Origin: Pseudoalteromonas sp. MMG010
Lineage (GTDB): Bacteria; Pseudomonadota; Gammaproteobacteria; Enterobacterales; Alteromonadaceae
Direction of reading: 5' to 3'
Assembly (NCBI RefSeq): GCF_018100905.1
Contig: NZ_JAGJEG010000012.1
Location: forward strand, 1-64,000
Length of the DNA stretch: 64,000 nucleotides
In this document: positions 26,044 through 34,324 of the stretch, one piece after another
Numbering within the stretch: position 1 is the first letter of the stretch
Layout of the letters: every line of letters starts with the position of its first letter
Notes under the pieces: model-generated
What the model was told of the DNA's origin: nothing
The model's database searches: none
What the model saw: only the letters and a program-made list of their open reading frames with translations
Position numbers and translations under genes: made by a program

Positions 26044-27207
26044 CTAATTTATATTGCTTAATGCCAGTAATTTGGCTTGATATATGTTGAGCTTTTGTTT
26101 GTCACGCTCTAGTTCAATGGCCTTTGATAGCAGCGATTGGGTACGAGCTGTATGCCCTTGCTGAAAATGAACTTTAGCAAGTTCTAAATATAAATCGGCA
26201 ATGTATGGCGCTTTTGTAATAGCCAGTTCAAGATTAGACTTAGCACGAATTAATGCACCTTGTTGTCTGGCATTTGCTGCAATAACTAATAACTCATAAG
26301 GGTCCTTTTCGTCATTAATTAATGCTCTATTTATTTGCTCAATCAAAGCATGATCGCCCATTTCTTGCGCCAATATACGATAGTTGCTAAGTAAATTAAC
26401 ACTCACGTTATCTTGCTCTAATGCGGTTTGGTAAATGTGTTGTGCACTGGTTTTATCGCCCATTCGACGATGTAATATAGCCGCCATATTAAAGAGTTCA
26501 GGGTGATTTGGGGTGTACTTATTCGCTTGTATAATAAACGAGTATGCAAAATCGTATTGCTTTTTTTGTAGTGTATCGCCGGCTAAATTGCTATAAAACA
26601 TCGAGACTAAATCGTTATATGATGCATTACCTGAATAAAAGCTGCCGCGAGTAGGAAAGTAGTCAATGAGCGTGCCTGAACGAAAAAGCGAAAGAACGCC
26701 TTTTTTCTTTTCGGGAGGTGGCGCATATACTTTTGTTCTTAAGTGTTTAGAAACATAGATTAAGTTTCCTTGTTGAGCATATATAGGTGTACTACTTACT
26801 TCTTGGAAAGACGTTTCTAATCCAAGCAATTCTGCGTAACTTTGTGTCACTATTGCTAAGCTAATGCAGTTTCCTTTTTCGAGACTCACAGATTCTGTAG
26901 CACTGAGTGTTTCACCGTAGTATTTAAAATCAGACAACTGTTCTTCGAGGTAGTTATATATAATCCTATCAGCACGAACAGTGTCAAAATGCTGTTTAGC
27001 GTAATTTAAAAAGCGTTTTTTTTGTGCTTTAGATAAAGTAAATATCGCCTCTTCAGAGGGGGTTTTTTGTTGCTGAAATAAACTGTGATTAATAAGTTGA
27101 TGTAATGATAAAAAGGTTTCTGATTGTTCAGTTTTAGCTGTAGATGTGCTGTTGCAGCCAGATAAAAAAACACTGCTGAGGCACAAAATAATGAAAAGCT
27201 TTTTCAT
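26044..27207 (-). CDS. Lipoprotein with transglutaminase-like and TPR domains
   Basis: A 387-residue protein with a lipoprotein signal (SVFLSGC, Cys at about 18). Residues 70-165 resemble a transglutaminase-like cysteine protease core: KGNCISLAIVTQSYAELLGL supplies the Cys, and a His occurs in SKHLRTKVY. Residues 215-385 contain TPR-like helical pairs (NMAAILHRRMGDKTSAQHIY, LYLELAKVHFQQGHTARTQ). An envelope protein maturation or assembly role is inferred. Its ribosome binding site (AGGGAG) lies inside the inverted repeat at 27211-27250 downstream of the PepSY gene, so expression may be coupled to that transcript. Confidence 0.75.
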   Translation of the reverse strand: MKKLFIILCLSSVFLSGCNSTSTAKTEQSETFLSLHQLINHSLFQQQKTPSEEAIFTLSKAQKKRFLNYAKQHFDTVRADRIIYNYLEEQLSDFKYYGETLSATESVSLEKGNCISLAIVTQSYAELLGLETSFQEVSSTPIYAQQGNLIYVSKHLRTKVYAPPPEKKKGVLSLFRSGTLIDYFPTRGSFYSGNASYNDLVSMFYSNLAGDTLQKKQYDFAYSFIIQANKYTPNHPELFNMAAILHRRMGDKTSAQHIYQTALEQDNVSVNLLSNYRILAQEMGDHALIEQINRALINDEKDPYELLVIAANARQQGALIRAKSNLELAITKAPYIADLYLELAKVHFQQGHTARTQSLLSKAIELERDKQKLNIYQAKLLALSNIN

Positions 27208-27210
27208 ATT

Positions 27211-27250
27211 ATAACTCCCTTATAGTGAATTTAAGGTACAAGGGAGTTAT
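27211..27250 (-). promoter_or_regulatory. Intergenic hairpin that includes the ribosome binding site of the TPR lipoprotein
   Basis: Perfect 11-bp arms ATAACTCCCTT (27211-27221) and AAGGGAGTTAT (27240-27250) around an 18-base loop. Read on the minus strand, the promoter-distal arm carries AAGGGAG, the Shine-Dalgarno of the lipoprotein gene, so folding would mask it. It has no long T run, so a translation-control or mRNA-processing role is as likely as termination. Confidence 0.6.
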
Positions 27251-27262
27251 TTAAATATCAAG

Positions 27263-28384
27263 TTATACTGTTTTATTTAAACGATTTCTTTGCGATTGTT
27301 TCTTACGTTGGCGACGAGTAAACCACAAGTAAAATCCAGTACCACCTAGCCATACTGGGCTTAAACCAACAATACACCATATTATTTTACTAGCAAGCCC
27401 GGCAAAATAACCAAAGTGTAACTTACGAAAGCTATCAATTATTTGCCAACCAGCGCCAACTTCACGAATATCCCAGTTGCTTAAATGTTTACCGGTATTT
27501 TTATCGTAAACCACGGTATTAGCGTATTCACTCGCAAACGGATTACTGGTTGTTACCTCGCCAAATAAAGTAATGTTTTCATCTGGGCTTAGTGGCATTA
27601 ATAAATAAGTACCATTAAATGAGGCAATGTGTTTGCTACTCTCATCGAGAATGTTTTGAAAAGAAACCGTCTCGCTTTGAAGCTTTTCAGTTAAGGTGTA
27701 ATGCTCTTCTTCAAGGTGTTCAATAACTTCGTGATACCAAACAGCCCAATTAAAATACCCTCCTGTAATCGCTAAAATAATGATAATTGGAGAACCCAGC
27801 ACGCCCGTCATTTTATGAATATCACTAAGCACTATTTGTAGGGTTGCACGCCAGCGTACGCTAAACAAGCGTCGCCAAAACTTACGGTAAATAATGAGGC
27901 CGGTAATACCAAGGGTTAAGAAAAACAACGCAAAAAAGAAGCCTAATACGGTGCCTGTTTGCCCTGGTAATGATTTTAAGTCGTTTAATAAAAACGTGTA
28001 ATGTAGTTCTAAAAACCAATCGGTAAAGTAATGCGAAGTCCCTACTGGTTCCGATAATACTTCGCCAGTATATTGATTTAAATGAAATTTAAACCAATGT
28101 TCTGTGCCGCGTTTAATTAAATAAACTCGGTCGGCGGTATCGTCGTTAAAAATTTCCCAGCTGCCAATTACGTGTTCAGGGTAACGAGATTCTACGGTGT
28201 TTATAAGATCATCCATCGACTTTCGCTGAGCGTGTTCGTCAATAACATAGTGGCTATCGGGAAGGAGTAAGCCATCTATTTCACTTTTAAATACCAGTAC
28301 ACTTCCGGTAATACTGATAACTAATAGCGGTAACATGGCACATAAAGCGACCCAGCTGTGAATTTTAAAAAGCGTTTTTCTCAT
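27263..28384 (-). CDS. PepSY-TM family iron-regulated membrane protein
   Basis: A 373-residue protein with four membrane segments (about 10-32, 143-165, 195-215 and 335-355) and two PepSY-like periplasmic regions. Family motifs include the N-terminal KIHSWVALCAMLPLLVISITGSVLVFK, TDWFLELHYTFLL, and later SFRKLHFGYFAGLASKIIW. Proteins of this family are induced by iron limitation and are thought to assist ferric-siderophore reduction at the inner membrane. A Fur-like box lies about 32 bases upstream of its start. Confidence 0.87.
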   Translation of the reverse strand: MRKTLFKIHSWVALCAMLPLLVISITGSVLVFKSEIDGLLLPDSHYVIDEHAQRKSMDDLINTVESRYPEHVIGSWEIFNDDTADRVYLIKRGTEHWFKFHLNQYTGEVLSEPVGTSHYFTDWFLELHYTFLLNDLKSLPGQTGTVLGFFFALFFLTLGITGLIIYRKFWRRLFSVRWRATLQIVLSDIHKMTGVLGSPIIIILAITGGYFNWAVWYHEVIEHLEEEHYTLTEKLQSETVSFQNILDESSKHIASFNGTYLLMPLSPDENITLFGEVTTSNPFASEYANTVVYDKNTGKHLSNWDIREVGAGWQIIDSFRKLHFGYFAGLASKIIWCIVGLSPVWLGGTGFYLWFTRRQRKKQSQRNRLNKTV

Positions 28385-28415
28385 AATCTATTTTATTAAA
28401 TAACGTATTCGTTAA

Positions 28416-28430
28416 TGGTAACAATTATCA
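28416..28430 (-). promoter_or_regulatory. Fur-like box upstream of PepSY-TM gene
   Basis: TGGTAACAATTATCA matches 12 of 14 defined positions of the 7-1-7 Fur consensus. One half (ATTATCA) is perfect and the other has two changes. It sits about 32 bases upstream of the start of a PepSY gene of a known iron-regulated type. Confidence 0.65.
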
Positions 28431-28657
28431 ATATTATTTCAATCTAATATAATAAAAGGGAATAAATACTTTGCTGTTCATTTTAAATAACACTTTTTGT
28501 ATTGAAATGTTGCCAGCTAAAAAATCTAATCGGTATCTCGCTATTGTTTAAAAATAGTAGCGCTATAAAATCCGCGCTAAATAATCGAGCTTAATAAATA
28601 CATTGGGTTTATAAAGCATATTTTCTGATTTTTACAGTGTGTATCCGTGAGGCAACT

Positions 28658-29272
28658 TTGACATATTACCTACCTATTTTGTCAGCATTAATTTTGGTAT
28701 TTAGCTTTTTACCTTTACTGAACAAAATTAGAAAAAACCGCAGTGCGTCGGGTGTATCATTGTTAATGCTCACTTTTGGGTTATCACAAAGCTTGTACTT
28801 TACCGCTTATAATATTTACTTCGAACGCTTTCTAATTACTTTACCTTTTATAGTTACAGGTGCTTTAAGTACATTAATTTTATATTATTTTACCCGTTAC
28901 AATGCCGCAAAAAATGAGCGAATGCAGTTAGTGATTATGCTGAGCCTTTCACTTACACCTTTTTTATTATTGCTACTTCCTCAGTTTGAAATTGGCACAT
29001 TACTTAATGTGTTAACTTATGTTGGACTGGTAATGAGCTCGGTACGTGTGATGCCACAAACTTATAAAACACTTCGCAGTGGCAATATTAGTAACTTAAG
29101 TGCGCGCTATTTTATTTTTCAATGTTTGGCAGGTGTATGTGGTTTAACCGTTGAGCTTAGTTTAGCCATACCAAGTACATCGCACGTATTAATGTTTGTT
29201 ATGTTGCTGCTTACTAATATTGTTCAGTTTGCTTGTATGCAATATTACAAAATGAGACCTGTAATGGCGTAA
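28658..29272 (+). CDS. PQ-loop repeat membrane protein
   Basis: A 204-residue polytopic protein with about seven membrane segments. Two PQ-loop-like units are visible: SFLPLLNKIRKNRSASGVSLLML near residue 15, and RVMPQTYKTLRSGNISNLSAR near residue 130, with the diagnostic Pro-Gln. The family includes SemiSWEET sugar and lysosomal amino-acid transporters; the substrate here is unknown. The TTG at 28658 is preferred because GTGAGG lies 6 bases upstream, whereas the in-frame GTG at 28637 has no ribosome binding site. Confidence 0.78.
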   Translation: MTYYLPILSALILVFSFLPLLNKIRKNRSASGVSLLMLTFGLSQSLYFTAYNIYFERFLITLPFIVTGALSTLILYYFTRYNAAKNERMQLVIMLSLSLTPFLLLLLPQFEIGTLLNVLTYVGLVMSSVRVMPQTYKTLRSGNISNLSARYFIFQCLAGVCGLTVELSLAIPSTSHVLMFVMLLLTNIVQFACMQYYKMRPVMA

Positions 29273-29340
29273 CGAATTAGTACTGACAATTTATTGGGTT
29301 TATGGCATGTTTAATTATGATTCATTTTTAAATTTTTAAT

Positions 29341-30129
29341 ATGCAACTCACTATTCATCAGATAGATGCTTTTACTAACGAGTTATTTAAAGGTAACTAT
29401 GCGGCGGTTGTTCCTTTAGAGTCGTGGTTAAGCGACGATTTAATGCTTAAAATTGGCGCCGAAAATAATGTGTCAGAAACCGCATTTACGTGCCAAAAAG
29501 CCGATGGCAGTTACGCCATTCGTTGGTTTTCGCCGTTAATGGAAATAGATTTTTGTGGTCATGCTACGCTGGCAGCGGCCTATGTTTTATGCGAGCAGCA
29601 TAACGTAACGCAGATTACCTTTTATGGCGCAGCAGTGGGGACGCTCATTGTAAATAAAAACCCAAATGGCAGCTTTGCCATGACCTTTCCTAAACAAGCG
29701 CCAACCCCGGTGCTTGAAATACCGACTAAATTATTGCAAGGCTTATCAATCTCGCCTGTTAAAGTCCTTAAAAATCAACAAGCGTATTTTGCAATATACG
29801 AAACAGCACAAGATATTATTGACCTAACCACTGATTCAACCGCATTAAAAGCATTATTTCCATTCGATGTGGTTGCCAGTGCGCCAGGGGAGGCTTGTGA
29901 CTTTGTATCGCGCTACTTTTGGCCCGCCAGTGGTGGCGAAGAAGATTTTGTAACGGGTTCTATTCATACGGGTCTTGCGCCATATTGGGCAGAGCAACTA
30001 AACAAAACAACCCTTAATGCCTATCAGGCATCTAGCCGCGGTGGCGAGCTGTTATGTGAAGTTGCAGAGCAGTCGGTTACTATAACCGGGCATGCCGTAC
30101 GATACTTAAAGGGCACGCTGTATTTATAG
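29341..30129 (+). CDS. PhzF family isomerase/epimerase
   Basis: A 262-residue protein with two similar halves typical of the diaminopimelate-epimerase fold. The N-terminal IHQIDAFTNELFKGNYAAVV and NNVSETAFT carry the conserved catalytic Glu (about residue 46). Then come FCGHATLAAAYVL and a second-half SGGEEDFVTGSIHTGLAPYW. No other phenazine genes are present, so phenazine production is not implied; most chromosomal PhzF-like proteins act on unknown substrates. No good ribosome binding site was seen before the ATG. Confidence 0.9.
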   Translation: MQLTIHQIDAFTNELFKGNYAAVVPLESWLSDDLMLKIGAENNVSETAFTCQKADGSYAIRWFSPLMEIDFCGHATLAAAYVLCEQHNVTQITFYGAAVGTLIVNKNPNGSFAMTFPKQAPTPVLEIPTKLLQGLSISPVKVLKNQQAYFAIYETAQDIIDLTTDSTALKALFPFDVVASAPGEACDFVSRYFWPASGGEEDFVTGSIHTGLAPYWAEQLNKTTLNAYQASSRGGELLCEVAEQSVTITGHAVRYLKGTLYL

Positions 30130-30137
30130 TGCCCTTT
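30108..30137. terminator. Bidirectional terminator between phzF-like and mltD
   Basis: Nine-bp perfect stem AAAGGGCAC (30108-30116) / GTGCCCTTT (30129-30137) with a 12-base loop. It overlaps the last codons of the PhzF gene and ends 3 bases from the convergent mltD stop. Confidence 0.7.
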
Positions 30138-30139
30138 AG

Positions 30140-31420
30140 TTAGCTATTAGAAAGAAAAACTGTAAGAACATCGCCAATGTTTAATCGATTTTTCGATAAG
30201 TTATTCCATTGTTTAAGCTTACTAATACTCACGTTGTAGCGTTTGGCTATTTTCCATAAACTCTCGCCCGATTTTACTTTATGTGCTATTTCGGTATCGG
30301 CTAATACGGGTAGCAACAACTTTTTTCCTGCTTGGATGCGTGAGCTTTTTAAGTTATTAAATGCTTTTAATTGTTTAACGGTTAATGCATAGCGTTTAGC
30401 AATAACACTTAAGCTGTCGCCTGATTTAATAGTGTAGTGCTGCCATTGACTGTAATCGTTTGTTTTTTGCTGGGCTAGCATCGTATTAAACTTTGATTCT
30501 AAATCGACGGGTACAACAATATGGGGCGCGTCAATCACGGCAGGGAAACGAATAACACCATGATTTAAAAGTTCTATTTCTTGCCATTGTTGGCTGTTAT
30601 CTAAAATAACTGAACCTTTAATAGGAACTGCTGTAATCACTTGTTTGTTAGCAATGAGCGGAAATCCCATTTTTTTACTTTTTAATAGCTGTGCTGCCGC
30701 TAGTAATTTAGGGACGTACTGGCTGGTTTGTTTAGGCAATTTTAAACTAAAAAAGTCGGTGGACTTACCTTGTTTTTTATTGTTTTTAATTGCTTTTAGT
30801 ACACGCCCTTCTCCTAAATTATAGGCAGCAATAGCATGGTACCAATTACCATCAAAGCGTTTATATAGGTATTGCATAAAATCTAGCGCAGCGCGGGTAC
30901 TATCTACCACATCTTGGCGACCGTCATACCACGGAGAAATATTTACCTTAAAGTACTTAGCTATCGATGGCGTTAATTGCCAAAGGCCCGAAGCATGCTT
31001 ATGCGAGTAGGCACTGGCGTTAAAATCGCTTTCAATTAAAGGCATAAGTGCAAGTTCTAGCGGTAACTTACGTTTTTCTATTTCGGTTACTATGTAATGT
31101 AAATAAGGAGCGGCTCTGCGACTTATTTCATCCATATAATTAGGGTGTAATAAATACCAGTCAATACGTTTTTTAACCGCTGGGTGCTGCGAGTCTGCAA
31201 AGCTCAATTGTGAACGAATACGTTGCCATACATCGTTTAATTCTTCTGGAGAAACACTTTGTTTTGGCTCAACTTGTAGATGGGCGGGGGGAGTAACGAT
31301 AACCGATTGAGGTTGTTCAACGTTAGGCTCTATAATTGGATCTGGGTTATTAATGGTAGTTTTACAGCCAGATAAAACAATCGAAATGGCAAAAATGCGA
31401 ATAAATTTATTTGAAAACAC
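30140..31420 (-). CDS. mltD: Membrane-bound lytic murein transglycosylase D
   Basis: A 426-residue protein with a lipoprotein signal (SIVLSGC). The lysozyme-like SLT domain at about 95-235 has catalytic Glu in LALMPLIESDFN (about residue 128) and the family pieces SHKHASGLWQLTPSIAKYF and HAIAAYNLGEGRV. Two LysM peptidoglycan-binding repeats lie near residues 327-370 (YTIKSGDSLSVIAKRYAL) and 378-422 (HKVKSGESLWKIAKRYNV). It cleaves glycan strands to 1,6-anhydro products at the outer membrane. E. coli MltD has the same domain order. The start is a GTG at 31420. Confidence 0.93.
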   Translation of the reverse strand: MFSNKFIRIFAISIVLSGCKTTINNPDPIIEPNVEQPQSVIVTPPAHLQVEPKQSVSPEELNDVWQRIRSQLSFADSQHPAVKKRIDWYLLHPNYMDEISRRAAPYLHYIVTEIEKRKLPLELALMPLIESDFNASAYSHKHASGLWQLTPSIAKYFKVNISPWYDGRQDVVDSTRAALDFMQYLYKRFDGNWYHAIAAYNLGEGRVLKAIKNNKKQGKSTDFFSLKLPKQTSQYVPKLLAAAQLLKSKKMGFPLIANKQVITAVPIKGSVILDNSQQWQEIELLNHGVIRFPAVIDAPHIVVPVDLESKFNTMLAQQKTNDYSQWQHYTIKSGDSLSVIAKRYALTVKQLKAFNNLKSSRIQAGKKLLLPVLADTEIAHKVKSGESLWKIAKRYNVSISKLKQWNNLSKNRLNIGDVLTVFLSNS

Positions 31421-31531
31421 GTACTAACCTACCCTTAAAATATAAATGCAGCTAACCTAAAGCAGGCTAGCTTAACATAGAGTGAGTTAAATTTGAGTAA
31501 TGGTTATTACCAAATATATTGCGAACTAATT

Positions 31532-31843
31532 GTCGCCGTAAACGACGACCTACCGTAGGACGTGCTTTAGCGCGTAAAATGTATAATTTAAGGGTTTAAG
31601 TTATTGTCGCCATAAATGACGATCTACGGATGTGTTTGAGATTATGTAGGACGTGCTTCAGCGCGTAAATGTAGCTTAAGTGTTTATGTTATTGTCGCCG
31701 TAAACGACGACCTACGGATGTACTTGTGATTATGTAGGTCGTGCTTTAGCGCGTAAATGTAGCTTAAGTGTTTATGTTATTGTCGCCGTAAACGACGACC
31801 TACGGATGTATTTGCGATTATGTAGGACGTGCTTTAGCGCGTT
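31532..31843. repeat. REP array, part 1 (four unit pairs upstream of the RAYT gene)
   Basis: Inverted pairs of two short palindromic REPs recur. The A-type starts GTCGCCGTAAACGACG and ends CCTAC (at 31532, 31616, 31694 and 31782). The B-type starts GTAGGACGTGC and ends GCGCG (at 31555, 31646, 31734 and 31822). Read from its own strand, A also begins GTAGG, the tetranucleotide head typical of RAYT-linked REPs. Periods are 78-88 bp. The first pair has only a 1-base spacer instead of about 18. Bases 31421-31531, before the array, are the mltD upstream region. Confidence 0.92.
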
Positions 31844-31889
31844 AATAGGCTATATTTTACTTTTGCTTTGGGGAAAAGGAGTTTATCAA

Positions 31890-32336
31890 ATGAGCTGGAG
31901 TAACTTAAAAAAAGGGCGCGTATCAATTCAATCAGGTGAATACTTCATTACCTTTACATGCCACCACAGAGAAAGAATATTTAGTAATTCCGATCATGCT
32001 AATACCTTTTGTAGATGTATTGCTAGTAATGAGCTCAAGTATCAATGTCGTTGGTTAACTTGGGTGTTAATGCCTGATCACTTCCATGGTTTATTGCAAT
32101 TAACATCAAGTGAATTAGGAACTGTTGTAGGCCATTTAAAAGGGGCATCTGCTCGGGAAGTCAATAAAGTACGAAGTAAAAATCAGCCTGTTTGGCAAAG
32201 AGCGTATTATGATCATGCGCTGCGAGAAGAAGAAAATAGGATTGAAATAGCAAGGTATATTGCTGCAAACCCATTAAGACGGAAGTTGGTTAGCACAATA
32301 GGTGATTACCCGTATTGGAATTCAGTATATTTGTAA
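31890..32336 (+). CDS. REP-associated tyrosine transposase (RAYT, Y1_Tnp/IS200-like)
   Basis: A 148-residue single-domain HUH enzyme. It has the RAYT N-terminus (LKKGRVSIQSGEYFITFTCHHR), the metal-binding HFH of VLMPDHFHGLLQL (about residue 70), and a candidate nucleophilic Tyr in WQRAYYDHALREEE (about 112). The start at 31890 follows AAAAGGAG; the longer upstream frame would run into the REP array. RAYTs act on REP/REPIN DNA in trans and are usually single-copy, vertically kept genes rather than transposing elements. It occupies precisely one spacer of a REP array, between a B-type and an A-type unit. Confidence 0.93.
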   Translation: MSWSNLKKGRVSIQSGEYFITFTCHHRERIFSNSDHANTFCRCIASNELKYQCRWLTWVLMPDHFHGLLQLTSSELGTVVGHLKGASAREVNKVRSKNQPVWQRAYYDHALREEENRIEIARYIAANPLRRKLVSTIGDYPYWNSVYL

Positions 32337-32356
32337 GCTTAACTTCGCAAGGCGTA

Positions 32357-32825
32357 GTCGCCGTAAACGACGACCTACGGATGTGTTTGTGATTATGTAG
32401 GACGTGCTTTAGCGCGTAAATGTAGCTTAAGTGTTTAAGTTATTGTCGCCGTAAACGACGACCTACGGATGTGTTTGTGATTATGTAGGACGTGCTTCCG
32501 CGCGTAAAATGTATAATTAAAGGGTTTAAGTTATTGTCGTCGTAAACGACGACCTACGGATGTGTTTGGGGTTATGTAGGACGTGCTTCAGCGCGTAAAA
32601 TGTAGCTTAAGTGTTTAAGTTATTGTCGCCGTAAACGACGACCTACAATGTATTTGTGATTATGTAGGGCGTGCTTCAGCGCGTAAAATGTAGCTTAAGT
32701 GTATATGTTATTGTCGCCATAAATGACGACCTACGAATGTATTTGAGATTATGTAGGACGTGCTTCAGCGCGTAAAATGTATAATTTAAGGGTTTAAGTT
32801 ATTGTCGCCGTAAACGACGACCTAC
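32357..32825. repeat. REP array, part 2 (downstream of the RAYT gene)
   Basis: A-type REPs at 32357, 32445, 32536, 32625, 32713 and 32804 alternate with B-type REPs at 32397, 32485, 32576, 32664 and 32753. The period is a regular 88-91 bp. Units vary slightly (CATAAATGACG in place of CGTAAACGACG at 32713; GTCGTCG at 32536). The final A unit ends 11 bases from the stop of the convergent acetyltransferase gene and may serve as its terminator. No ORF is supported inside. Confidence 0.92.
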
Positions 32826-32836
32826 AATATATACAA

Positions 32837-33364
32837 TTAAATATCTTTAATTTTCACTGCGGGATTACCCGCTACCACTGTATTTGCAGTAATATTTTTG
32901 GTCACTATCGACCCTGCTCCTATAACCGCGTTATCGCCAATAGTAACACCCGCTAAAACGATAACTCCCGCGCCAATCCACACGTTATTGCCGATAGTAA
33001 TCGGTGCTGTAAAGTTTTCTTTTTTTAGTCGTTCAGTGGGGTTAACCGCATGAGATACAGCCAAAAGCTGAACGTTAGGGCCTATTAAACAATCATCACC
33101 AATAGTAATGTTGCCCTCAATAATGGGTGCATCTAACATCGTGCAGTTAATGTTTATAAAAGTACGATCACCAATTTGTATTTGTGAGCCGTAATCACAA
33201 TGAAACCCAGACTCAATAATTACGCCTTCGCCGCTGTGAGAAAATAAACTTTTAACTCGTTTTAAATTACCCTTACTAGGGCTTTTTGAAAACAAGCGGC
33301 AGATTTCGCCAGCGTGCTTTCTAAGCATTAAATATTCTTTTTTTAAACTGTTAAATATGTACAT
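32837..33364 (-). CDS. Left-handed beta-helix acetyltransferase (maltose O-acetyltransferase-like)
   Basis: A 175-residue hexapeptide-repeat protein. Isoleucine-patch turns run from about residue 55 to 165: FHCDYGSQIQIGDRTFININCTMLD, IGDDCLIGPNV, VSHAVNPTER with the likely catalytic His, then IGNNVWIGAGVIVLAGVTIGDNAVIGAGS. Maa/LacA/NodL enzymes acetylate sugars from acetyl-CoA in the cytoplasm; the acceptor here is unknown. An internal ATG at 33328 (MLRKHAGE) has a better ribosome binding region and aligns with the usual family start, so the true protein may be 163 residues. Confidence 0.85.
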   Translation of the reverse strand: MYIFNSLKKEYLMLRKHAGEICRLFSKSPSKGNLKRVKSLFSHSGEGVIIESGFHCDYGSQIQIGDRTFININCTMLDAPIIEGNITIGDDCLIGPNVQLLAVSHAVNPTERLKKENFTAPITIGNNVWIGAGVIVLAGVTIGDNAVIGAGSIVTKNITANTVVAGNPAVKIKDI

Positions 33365-33469
33365 ATAAATTATTTTTAATCAGGCGATAAAGGGCAGAGT
33401 CCATTCTACCTTTATTATATATTGATGAAAGCGGCTTTATTTTTTATACGTTCACTTGCCATTTAGTTT

Positions 33470-33505
33470 GTTTCGTTTAAAATGCGCTAACTTTCGAAAC
33501 GAAAC
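33470..33505 (+). promoter_or_regulatory. Inverted repeat upstream of DeoR-glmS; probable DeoR operator
   Basis: GTTTCGTTT (33470-33478) and AAACGAAAC (33497-33505) are perfect 9-bp inverted repeats with centres 27 bp apart, and the second overlaps the palindrome TTTCGAAA (33492-33499). Words of the TTTCGTTT type are typical DeoR-family targets. The site ends 15 bases before the DeoR start, consistent with autoregulation and control of glmS. Confidence 0.7.
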
Positions 33506-33520
33506 TTAAATGTGTTACTT

Positions 33521-34282
33521 ATGACCAAACGAAATACCCAGCAACGTCGACACCTAATTTTGGCGCAAATAAACGAGCTAGGAGAAGTGGCTGTAGATAA
33601 GTTAGCTGAGCAGTTTCAAACGTCAGAAGTCACCATTCGTAAAGATTTAACAGCGCTTGAAAAAAGTGGTTTATTACTACGTCGCTATGGCGGTGCGATT
33701 GCACTGCCTAAAGAAATTGTTAGTGAAGAAATAGACTCTAAACGAAAAGTGGCGATTGCTAAAGCCGCGGCAGCACTTATAAAAGATCATAACCGTATTA
33801 TTATTGATAGTGGGCGTACTACCGCAGCAATGATCCCCGAGCTGGCTAATAAGCGCGGACTGGTCGTGATGACCAATGCTATTAAAGTTGCTAATCGGCT
33901 CTTGGCATTAGAAAACGAGCCAACACTTTTGATGACCGGAGGAACATGGGACCCTCATTCAGAGTCGTTTCAGGGGCAAGTTGCCGAACATGTTTTATGC
34001 TCATACGACTTTGACCAATTATTTATTGGCGCCGATGGCATCGATGTAAAGCGTGGCACGACGACGTTTAACGAGCTAGTTGGGTTAAGCCAAGTAATGG
34101 CAAAAGCCGCGCGCGAAGTCATCGTTATGGTTGAGTCAGATAAAATTGGCCGAAAAATACCTAATTTAGAATTACCATGGCAAATAGTGACCACATTAAT
34201 AACCGACAGCGGCTTAGCAGATGATAAACGCAAAGCAATTGAAGCCTGTGGTGTAAAACTTATTTGCGCAGAGATTATATAG
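33521..34282 (+). CDS. DeoR family regulator, probably controlling glmS
   Basis: A 253-residue repressor. The N-terminal helix-turn-helix has the DeoR signature VDKLAEQFQTSEVTIRKDL then LLLRRYGGAIA. The C-terminal sugar-phosphate sensor domain includes IIIDSGRTTAAMIPEL and FIGADGIDVKRGTTTFNE. The ATG at 33521 is chosen over the GTG at 33512. It is 42 bases upstream of glmS in the same direction, and DeoR proteins sense phosphorylated sugars, so a response to amino-sugar phosphates is a reasonable inference. Its own inverted-repeat operator lies just upstream. Confidence 0.88.
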   Translation: MTKRNTQQRRHLILAQINELGEVAVDKLAEQFQTSEVTIRKDLTALEKSGLLLRRYGGAIALPKEIVSEEIDSKRKVAIAKAAAALIKDHNRIIIDSGRTTAAMIPELANKRGLVVMTNAIKVANRLLALENEPTLLMTGGTWDPHSESFQGQVAEHVLCSYDFDQLFIGADGIDVKRGTTTFNELVGLSQVMAKAAREVIVMVESDKIGRKIPNLELPWQIVTTLITDSGLADDKRKAIEACGVKLICAEII

Positions 34283-34324
34283 TAGCCACAAAGTGGCCAA
34301 CATTTAAAAATTATTGGAGAGATT

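Noticed and set aside
28558..28579. Inverted repeat TAGCGC/GCGCTA upstream of the PQ-loop gene as an operator
   Set aside because: Only 6-bp arms with a 10-base spacer; too short to separate from chance without conservation data.
29341..30129. Phenazine biosynthesis
   Set aside because: Only a PhzF-family gene is present; none of phzA-E or phzG lies nearby, and isolated PhzF-like proteins are common.
31532..32825. Possible CRISPR array because of regular 88-91 bp repeats
   Set aside because: Spacers are near-identical, not unique, repeats are paired inverted REPs, there are no cas genes, and a RAYT gene sits in the array.
34283..34324. glmS ribozyme riboswitch
   Set aside because: The 42-base gap before glmS is far too short for the ribozyme, which is also unknown in gammaproteobacteria.
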